Source: CAYXVU01 sp964468725
GTDB lineage: Bacteria; Acidobacteriota; Blastocatellia; UBA7656
NCBI GenBank assembly: GCA_964468725.1
Contig: CAYXVU010000149.1
Span: 1 to 15,061, forward strand
Direction of reading: 5' to 3'
DNA length: 15,061 bases
Shown here: piece after piece, positions 6,568 to 12,642 of the stretch
Position numbering within the stretch: the first letter of the stretch is position 1
Layout: the number at the start of each line of letters is the position of its first letter
The notes under the pieces: model-generated
Database searches by the model: none
What the model was told of the DNA's origin: nothing
Seen by the model: only the letters and a program-made list of their open reading frames with translations
Made by a program: the position numbers and the translations under genes

Positions 6568-7194
6568 ATGAAGAAACGATCTCTCAAATTGGCGGCGCTG
6601 GCCGTTTTTCTCTTCGGCTTGGCGCTGGTTATGCCAGCCAAAAGCCTGCGCTTTTTCAATGTTGAAGCTCAGCAGGACGGGCAGCCGCGACACGCTGAAG
6701 TGAAGAGCCAAAATGGCACCCTCGTCGTCCAACTCTGTGACGGCGAATCGAGTCTGGAGATTGCCGGTGTGCGCGAAGGAGAAGTCTTGCCGCCCGAAAA
6801 AGCCCGCGAGGTGGCGGCTAAAATGATGGCGACCGTGCAAGATAAGCAGGCTTCGAAATGGACAGACCGCGACCGCTTGACCTGGGAACGCGAACAGAAG
6901 CGATTGATCGAAGAAGGCAACAAACTCTTTCACGATTGGAAAGCTCTCGGCGGCACAATTGGTATCTCGTGCGATATGTGCCATCCGAACGCCGCTAATA
7001 CGCACGCCGAGACTTACCCAAAATTTCAAACCCAGTTGAAAAAAGTTGCGGCGCTCAGAGATATGGTCAATTGGTGCATTGAAAACCCTATGAAGGGCAA
7101 ACCATTAGCTCTGGATGATCCACGTATGTTGGCGGTGGAAGCCTATATGACCGCGCAACGCAAAGGGCTGCCGCTCGATCCGGGCAAGCATTGA
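6568..7194 (+). CDS. Small exported mono-haem cytochrome c, SoxA/TsdA-like C-terminal region
   Basis: This 208-residue protein is a predicted periplasmic electron carrier or small redox enzyme. The start at 6568 is chosen because AGGAG lies 6 nt upstream (6557-6561) and a lysine-rich signal peptide follows (residues 1-35, cleavage near NVEAQ). An earlier ATG at 6526 lies within the hairpin arm. One haem motif, CDMCH, is at 135-139. After it come TYPKFQ (149-154), then RDMVNWCIENPM with a lone C170, and an ALDDPRMLAVEAYM segment. This order (CxxCH, YP, Cys after an Arg-rich helix, closing helix) recalls the catalytic half of SoxA. There a cysteine ligates the haem and sulfur compounds are processed. 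The resemblance is from memory of the family, and C170 as ligand is inference. It is the third gene of the peroxidase set; trpD converges from the other side. Confidence 0.75.
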   Translation: MKKRSLKLAALAVFLFGLALVMPAKSLRFFNVEAQQDGQPRHAEVKSQNGTLVVQLCDGESSLEIAGVREGEVLPPEKAREVAAKMMATVQDKQASKWTDRDRLTWEREQKRLIEEGNKLFHDWKALGGTIGISCDMCHPNAANTHAETYPKFQTQLKKVAALRDMVNWCIENPMKGKPLALDDPRMLAVEAYMTAQRKGLPLDPGKH

Positions 7195-7201
7195 TGGGAG
7201 A

Positions 7202-7311
7202 CGGTGGTCGGTAGACGGTGGTCGGTACTGGTTGAGGAGAATCAGTCAGTTGCTCATTACTCGGACTTGCCCAATGACAACTGCCAGCCGACCACCGTCT
7301 ACCGACCACCG
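7202..7311. repeat. Perfect 24-bp inverted heptamer repeat between convergent genes
   Basis: Positions 7202-7225 and 7288-7311 are perfect 24-bp inverted copies. Each is built from 7-base units (GGTGGTC, GGTAGAC, GGTGGTC), with a further GGGAGAC unit before the left copy. A second stem nests inside: CAGTTG (7247-7252) and TCATT (7254-7258) with AATGA (7273-7277) and CAACTG (7278-7283), one base bulged. It fills the space between the cytochrome stop at 7194 and the trpD stop at 7316, so it can act as a two-way terminator although no T-tract is present. Confidence 0.75.
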
Positions 7312-7315
7312 AATC

Positions 7316-8359
7316 TCATTGATTGGTAAACTCGATCAAGCGTCTGAGCTTCTCTTGCGCTCGGCCACTGGTGATGGATTCGCGGGCTTGTTGAATCCCT
7401 ATCGCAAAGGTACTCGCCTTGCGGCTAGCAAGCAATGCAGCGGCGGCATTGAGCAAAACAATGTCTTGTCGCGCCCCTTCTCGACCCTCTAGCACCTCTA
7501 AAATAATTTGCGCGTTTTGCCGGGCATCGCCGCCGCGAATTTCGCTGAGCGAGGCGCAGCGCAACCCGAAATCTTCAGGCCGTATGTCGTAGGTCTTCAT
7601 CTCCCCATCGGCAAGCTCGGTGATTTGGCTGGAGCCGGAGATGGTAATTTCATCCAACCCATCGCTGCCGTGAACCACCAGAGCGCAGTGGCTACCGAGC
7701 CGTCGCAGCACCTCTGCTAGCCGTTCGGTTAAGGGCGCGGCATAGACGCCGATAACTTGCGTATCGGCTCCCGCCGGATTGGTTAGCGGCCCTAACATAT
7801 TGAAGATGGTACGAACCCCCAACTGCCGACGCGCCGTAGCAACGTACTTCATGGCAGAGTGCAGGAGCGGTGCATGCAGAAATCCGATGCCGACTTCATC
7901 AATACATTCGGCAATGCGTTCGGGTTCCAGCTCGATGCGAACGCCGAGCGCTTCGACAACATCGGCGCTGCCGCAATGGCTCGACACCGAGCGGTTGCCG
8001 TGTTTGGCAACCCGCACGCCGCAACCGGCAACCACAAAAGCTGTCGCCGTTGACACATTGAACGTGCCGCTCGCATCGCCGCCCGTGCCGCACGTGTCAA
8101 TTAAGGCTTCGCGCTCCGTGCCGCCCAGTGCAGCGTTCGTCGAAAGCGGACGCACCGGCGACGCCTTTTCACGCATGACGCGCGCAAAGCCGGTTAGTTC
8201 CTCTACCGTTTCTCCCTTCATGCGCAGCGCCGTCAGCAATGCGCCAATCTGTACATCCGTACACTCGCCTCTCATGATCTGCTGCAATACGGCTTGCGCT
8301 TCCGCTTCGCTGAGGTCGTTGCCATCAACGATTTTCTTTATGGCTTCGGTGATTCGCAT
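7316..8359 (-). CDS. trpD: Anthranilate phosphoribosyltransferase
   Basis: This 347-residue cytoplasmic enzyme joins anthranilate to PRPP in tryptophan synthesis. The PRPP-binding glycine loop CGTGGDASGTFNVST begins at C90. KHGNRSVSSHCGSADVVEALG follows from about 119, and the VHGSDGLDEI block marks the C-terminal part. An N-terminal helical domain (residues 1-65) completes the fold, and length is normal. The start at 8359 gives the expected N-terminus; no clear ribosome site precedes it. No other trp gene is in the window, so it stands apart from a trp operon, at least on this side. A hairpin at 8407-8445 lies upstream. Confidence 0.97.
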   Translation of the reverse strand: MRITEAIKKIVDGNDLSEAEAQAVLQQIMRGECTDVQIGALLTALRMKGETVEELTGFARVMREKASPVRPLSTNAALGGTEREALIDTCGTGGDASGTFNVSTATAFVVAGCGVRVAKHGNRSVSSHCGSADVVEALGVRIELEPERIAECIDEVGIGFLHAPLLHSAMKYVATARRQLGVRTIFNMLGPLTNPAGADTQVIGVYAAPLTERLAEVLRRLGSHCALVVHGSDGLDEITISGSSQITELADGEMKTYDIRPEDFGLRCASLSEIRGGDARQNAQIILEVLEGREGARQDIVLLNAAAALLASRKASTFAIGIQQARESITSGRAQEKLRRLIEFTNQ

Positions 8360-8406
8360 ACGCGCACAACGCTAACATGATTGCAACGGAAAGTTAAGAA
8401 ATCGCC

Positions 8407-8445
8407 GAGTAGAGGTCAACGGCAAATACCGGCAGCCCTCTACTC
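8407..8445. repeat. 9-bp inverted repeat between trpD and the helicase gene
   Basis: GAGTAGAGG (8407-8415) and CCTCTACTC (8437-8445) are perfectly complementary around a 21-nt loop. It lies in the 202-bp divergent spacer, 48 nt upstream of the trpD start. No T-tract or Trp-rich leader frame was seen, so classical attenuation is not supported. Leader hairpin or operator are both possible. Confidence 0.4.
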
Positions 8446-8561
8446 AACGAGACGACCGGGTGAATTGCCTTACAACCATCGGTTTCCAGTTCGTCGTAAC
8501 CAATGTTGAAATAAAAAATCCGATTCCCTGCTAGCCGCTTCGTAGTCTATGCTTGCCACGT

Positions 8562-11243
8562 ATGAATTGGACACCCGCACAGCGCCAAGCCGTCGAGACG
8601 CGCGGTGCGCGCCTCCTCGTCTCTGCGGGGGCGGGTTCGGGCAAAACGCGCGTCTTGGTCGAACGCTTCTTGCGTTTGCTGGAAGAGAACGAGGGCTGGC
8701 AAGTAGCTGACATCGTCGCCGTCACCTTTACGGAAAAGGCGGCGCGCGAAATGACCTCGCGGATTCGCCGCGAAATTCGCTCTCGCATCGAATCCAGCAC
8801 CTCACCTGATGAACGCCGTCGCTGGCGCGAGCATCGCAACGCGCTCGATTCGGCGCGCATCGGCACGATTCATGCCCTCTGCGCCGCCATCCTACGCGCC
8901 CACCCTGCCGAAGCCGGGATTGACCCGACATTCGAAGTCCTCGAAGAAGTGGCCGCCGCGACGCTGCTCAATCAAGCCATCGAGGAAGCCATTGACCAAG
9001 CCGTCGGTGACGCTGGCAGCCCGGAGATTGAAGTCTTCACCCGCCTGTCAACGCAAGAAGTCCGAGCCATTTTAGGCAGCCTCATCCGACAAGGCGAACG
9101 GGCGCGACTGGCGCTTGCACGCCTTTCGGGGCTGAGCGCCGACGAGATTCTTCGCTTTCAACATGACGGTTTGCAACAGCTCAAGGGTGAAACTCTGCAC
9201 GCGCTCATCACATCAGACGCCTGGCAACAAGCGGCGGCAACCGTGCAGAGGTTGCGCGCCGACGATCAAACCGACCGCCGCGAAATTTGCCGCGCACAAG
9301 TGGCGCAGCACCTTGATCGGTTGGCCGAACTTCACAGCGATTCACCGGATGGCGTCGCGGCGTTCATCAACCTTCTCTTTGAAATCGAGGCGAGCGTTGA
9401 TCTGCGCGGAGGTTCGAAGAAGAAATGGGCTTCCGAAGCCGATTTCAACGCCGTGAAAGCGGCGCTTACTGAGTTGCGTTCACAGATTCGCACCGCCCGC
9501 GTGCTGCGATTGACGCTGAACGAAGCGGATGCGCTAGCAGCAGAGGTTAGCCAGCAGTTGATCGGACTATTTGGCCGCGTGCAACGCCGTTTCGCATCTT
9601 TGAAAGCCGAAGTCGCAGGATTAGACTTCAATGACCTCGAAGCGATCACTGACCGATTGCTTGCCAGCCACCCCGCCGTCTGTGCGCGTTACACCGACCC
9701 GCATACCGGTTTGCTGCGCGCCTTGATGGTAGACGAATTTCAAGACACCTCGCCGCTGCAAAAGAGAATTTTATGGGCGTTGACTCCGCGCTCACAGGAA
9801 GTCTTCGTCATCGGCGATGCCAAACAGTCTATCTATCGTTTTCGCGGCGCGGACGTGACCGTCTTTCAAAGCGCGCGTGCCGAGTTTGATTGCACTGGCG
9901 GGCGCATCGTGGGCTTGGATACCTGCTTTCGCTCGCACACGCGGCTGATCGAATTCGCTAACCTGGTGTTTTCGACCATTCTCTCTCAGCAATCACGCTA
10001 TGACACACCCTATGAAGTGATGGGGGCGAGGCGCGAGCCATTGCACCCACACCCGACAGTCGAAATTCACATCTTGACGCAGAACCCGGAAGCCGAAACT
10101 CGATTGAATACACAAGCCTTGCGCGAAGCCGAAGCACAGTTGATCGCAGCGCATCTGCACCACCTGATTGAGCAGGCCGAAATGCAGGTGCTAGATGATG
10201 ACGGACATCCGCGCCCCATAGAGTATGGCGATGTAGCATTACTCTTTCAGGCTTCGACTAACTTTGAAACCTATGAACACGCTCTTGCCGAAGCGGGCGT
10301 GCCGTATGTGACGATAGCCGGGCGCGGGTTTTATGCGCGACAGGAGATAACCGACCTCAGCCATCTGCTCCGGTTTTTAGCTAGTCCGATTGACGAGTTG
10401 AGTCTGGCTGCGGCCTTACGCTCCCCTCTCTTTGCGCTCTCCGATGAAACGCTGCTGCGCTTACGCTTGACTGGGCGACCCCTGTGGAACGCCCTCAACG
10501 ATGAATCGCTATCGGTCGCTGAAGACGAGCGTGAAGCGCTGCTGTTTGCCCGAAAGAGCCTGAACACATTGCGCGCCATCAGCGGGCGGGTGCGGGCTGC
10601 GGAGTTGATTACTCACGTCCTGATCGAGACCGGTTATCTGGCAACCCTGATGGCATTGCCGCACGGCGAGCGGCGTGTGGCCAATGTCGAAAAGTTCGTC
10701 GAGCAAGCCGACGCGCTGCCGACCGCGACGCTAACCGATTTAGTGACCCGCATCGAAGACCTGACCTTTCACGAAGTCCGCGAAGGCGAGGCCACCATCG
10801 AAGAGGCGGGCGCGGTACGTTTGATGACGGCGCATAAATCGAAGGGGCTGGAGTTTCCCATTGTCTGGATTGCCGATGCAACCTATATGGGAGCACGCGA
10901 CCGCGACCGCATTGCCACTCACGCGGATTATGGCTTGGGCATCAACGTGACGCGCGCAGCAGATGGATTGGAAGAGGAGCAGCGTCCGGCTTTTTTCGAG
11001 GCACTGCGACAGCTAGAAGAGCAAATGGATGCGGCGGAAAAGAGACGCTTGCTGTATGTAGCGGCGACGCGCGCAAAAGATCATCTATTGGTATCGGGCT
11101 CGCTCGGCAAGACGAAACTCGGCGGTCGGCACTGGCTCGGACATCTTGCAGAGGCGCTCGGCATTCGGGAAGATGAGCGCGAAAGTGAAGGAGCTTTGGC
11201 AGTCGCTCGCGCCGTCGTCCATTGGCACGAAGTCAGCAGGTAA
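8562..11243 (+). CDS. UvrD/RecB-type helicase resembling AddA, without the C-terminal nuclease
   Basis: This 893-residue protein is a superfamily 1A DNA helicase of the AddA/RecB type, acting in double-strand-break processing. Start 8562 gives MNWTPAQRQAV, the Q-motif, at the very N-terminus; a TTG at 8553 is the alternative and neither has a ribosome site. Motifs run in order: Walker A SAGAGSGKT (21-29), VAVTFTEKAAREM (about 53-65), DEFQDT (391-396), GDAKQSIYRFRGAD (418-431), DTCFRSHTRLIEF (about 453-465), AHKSKGLEFPIVW (about 757-769) and RRLLYVAATRAKDHLL (828-843). Only 50 residues follow the last motif. Full AddA proteins continue for several hundred residues with a RecB-like nuclease carrying a GxxDxxxx...DYKT core. 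No addB gene is seen beside it. It is either a truncated addA or a helicase-only relative. Confidence 0.9.
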   Translation: MNWTPAQRQAVETRGARLLVSAGAGSGKTRVLVERFLRLLEENEGWQVADIVAVTFTEKAAREMTSRIRREIRSRIESSTSPDERRRWREHRNALDSARIGTIHALCAAILRAHPAEAGIDPTFEVLEEVAAATLLNQAIEEAIDQAVGDAGSPEIEVFTRLSTQEVRAILGSLIRQGERARLALARLSGLSADEILRFQHDGLQQLKGETLHALITSDAWQQAAATVQRLRADDQTDRREICRAQVAQHLDRLAELHSDSPDGVAAFINLLFEIEASVDLRGGSKKKWASEADFNAVKAALTELRSQIRTARVLRLTLNEADALAAEVSQQLIGLFGRVQRRFASLKAEVAGLDFNDLEAITDRLLASHPAVCARYTDPHTGLLRALMVDEFQDTSPLQKRILWALTPRSQEVFVIGDAKQSIYRFRGADVTVFQSARAEFDCTGGRIVGLDTCFRSHTRLIEFANLVFSTILSQQSRYDTPYEVMGARREPLHPHPTVEIHILTQNPEAETRLNTQALREAEAQLIAAHLHHLIEQAEMQVLDDDGHPRPIEYGDVALLFQASTNFETYEHALAEAGVPYVTIAGRGFYARQEITDLSHLLRFLASPIDELSLAAALRSPLFALSDETLLRLRLTGRPLWNALNDESLSVAEDEREALLFARKSLNTLRAISGRVRAAELITHVLIETGYLATLMALPHGERRVANVEKFVEQADALPTATLTDLVTRIEDLTFHEVREGEATIEEAGAVRLMTAHKSKGLEFPIVWIADATYMGARDRDRIATHADYGLGINVTRAADGLEEEQRPAFFEALRQLEEQMDAAEKRRLLYVAATRAKDHLLVSGSLGKTKLGGRHWLGHLAEALGIREDERESEGALAVARAVVHWHEVSR

Positions 11244-11276
11244 AACACTTTTACATACGTTTTGAAGAGGCATGAA

Positions 11277-12065
11277 ATGAGCCAACGACTCACAGCAAAA
11301 CGCGCGCTGGTTACTGGAGGCGCATCGGGAATTGGGCAGGCTACCGCTCAACTCTTAGCCGCCGAAGACGCCGCCGTCATTATTGCAGACCTCAATCTGA
11401 ATGCCGCTGTAGCAACGGCTGCCGCGATTGAAGAGCAAGGCGGCAAGGCGGATGTACAGGCGCTCGATGTAACGGATGAAGCCGCATGGGAGAGATTGTT
11501 TGCCCGCCTGCAAGCCGAAGGGCAGTCGCTCGATATCGTCGTCAATAGTGCGGGCGTCTCAGCGGGCGGAACGATTGCCGAGATGGATATGGCCGAGTGG
11601 CAACGCGTCTTGAACATCAACTTGAATGGGGTATTGCTCGGCATACGTTTTGCGATACGGGCGATGCAAAATCAAGGGCGAGGCAGCATCATCAACATTG
11701 CTTCGGTCGCCGGAATTAAAGCGTTGCCCGGAGCCTCTGCCTACTGTGTCAGCAAAGCGGGCGTCTGCATGTTGTCGCGCATCGCGGCGCTCGAATGCGC
11801 GCAGCAAGGCTGGCAAATCCGCGTCAACGCGGTTCTGCCGGGGGGCGTAAAGACTCCCATCTGGCAACAGATGGATGTCTGGAACGAATTGGTCGACAAG
11901 CTGGGCAGCGAAGAGGCGGCCTATCGCACGTTCGCACAAGAGACGCCGCTCAAACGTTGGGCTGACCCGCTCGAAATCGCACAAGCGGTTCTCTACTTTG
12001 CCTCCGACGAGTCGTCCTATGTGACCGGAGCCGAACTGGTCATTGACGGCGGTTTCGCCGCGTGA
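11277..12065 (+). CDS. Classical short-chain dehydrogenase/reductase
   Basis: This 262-residue cytoplasmic NAD(P)-dependent oxidoreductase has the classical SDR motif set: TGGASGIG (13-20), D38 after the second strand (favouring NAD over NADP), NSAG (90-93) and the catalytic S143, Y156 and K160. A closing YVTGAELVIDGGF segment is typical of FabG-like SDRs. The start at 11277 is chosen over an upstream TTG at 11262 because AAGAGG (11265-11270) lies 6 nt before it. It begins 33 nt after the helicase stop, so co-transcription is possible. The substrate is not identifiable; a hydroxyacyl-CoA or steroid-type alcohol is plausible given the acyl-CoA genes downstream. Confidence 0.9.
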   Translation: MSQRLTAKRALVTGGASGIGQATAQLLAAEDAAVIIADLNLNAAVATAAAIEEQGGKADVQALDVTDEAAWERLFARLQAEGQSLDIVVNSAGVSAGGTIAEMDMAEWQRVLNINLNGVLLGIRFAIRAMQNQGRGSIINIASVAGIKALPGASAYCVSKAGVCMLSRIAALECAQQGWQIRVNAVLPGGVKTPIWQQMDVWNELVDKLGSEEAAYRTFAQETPLKRWADPLEIAQAVLYFASDESSYVTGAELVIDGGFAA

Positions 12066-12080
12066 AGCGGTGCGCTTCAC
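12062..12080 (+). terminator. Hairpin at the stop codon of the SDR gene
   Basis: GTGAAGCG (12062-12069) and CGCTTCAC (12073-12080) form a perfect 8-bp stem around GTG. The SDR stop codon (12063-12065) lies inside the left arm. The following bases (CTTGTACATTGG) are not a clean U-tract, so termination strength is uncertain. Confidence 0.5.
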
Positions 12081-12166
12081 CTTGTACATTGGTTTGTGAT
12101 AGCGTAGCGCGCGTTGCAACTGCTACCCGGGCGCAACCGAAACCACCACGATAAGGAGTTCGAGAG

Positions 12167-12418
12167 ATGAATCAATTTTCACGGAGATCATTATTCAGCC
12201 TGCTTGCTTCCCTGCCCTTTATCGGCTTGGTCTTGCCGGACCGGGCGAAAGCCGATCAACCGCGCATGCAAGCGGCTCTTGATGCTTTAAAAGTGGCGCG
12301 CCGCGAATTGGAAGCCGCTACCGATGATAAAGGCGGGCATCGCGTGCGCGCGCTGCGCTTGACCAATCAAGCGATTGAGCAAGTCGAAAAGGGCCTCAAA
12401 TTCGACCGCCGCCACTGA
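12167..12418 (+). CDS. Small exported helical protein of unknown function
   Basis: This 83-residue protein begins with a signal peptide carrying a twin-arginine-like FSRRSLFSLLA segment (residues 4-14) and a hydrophobic core to about residue 24. The mature part is about 53 residues, predicted helical, with ALDALKVARRELEAA, a DKGGHRVRALRL turn and AIEQVEKGLKFDRRH. This ALxxARxxLxxA...DKGGHR...AIxxV pattern is familiar from small secreted proteins of many bacteria, but I know no function. The start is supported by AAGGAG at 12153-12158, 8 nt upstream. It stands alone between the SDR and carboxylase genes. Confidence 0.8.
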   Translation: MNQFSRRSLFSLLASLPFIGLVLPDRAKADQPRMQAALDALKVARRELEAATDDKGGHRVRALRLTNQAIEQVEKGLKFDRRH

Positions 12419-12441
12419 AGGAGATATGCACAACCGATGGG

Positions 12442-12536
12442 ATGAACCGAATTGATCGGCTGGTGCGAAGAAAGATTTGGCGCCGACACGCACGCACTGG
12501 CGATTTGCATTTCGTCGCTTCGGTTCATTCCGATCA
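12442..12536. repeat. Two crossing inverted repeats in the spacer before the carboxylase gene
   Basis: ATGAACCGAA (12442-12451) pairs with TTCGGTTCAT (12519-12528), and TGATCGG (12453-12459) pairs with CCGATCA (12530-12536). The order of the four arms means both stems together would make a pseudoknot; alternatively they are two competing folds. The 224-bp spacer 12419-12642 holds no convincing gene. Confidence 0.35.
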
Positions 12537-12642
12537 CGCCGACCCTCTTTTATCATTGCCCCTGACAACTCATCTCGCTTGCACGCCCTTGCGGTGACGT
12601 AGACAATGCTCTCCGTCCGAATTCAAATTGTCACAATACCGA

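Noticed and set aside
7202..7311. CRISPR-like repeats
   Set aside because: Units are 7 bases long and adjacent, arranged as one inverted pair without regular spacers, and no cas genes are present.
8360..8552. A trp-type attenuator leader upstream of trpD
   Set aside because: The hairpin at 8407-8445 has no adjacent Trp-rich leader frame and no U-tract.
12426..12455. A nine-codon frame MHNRWDEPN after AAGGAG
   Set aside because: The ribosome-site spacing is too short, the frame is tiny and nothing about it looks conserved.
12579..12605. TTGCAC and TAGACA as a sigma-70 promoter for the carboxylase gene
   Set aside because: The spacer is only 15 nt and the -10 match is poor; a chance match is likely.
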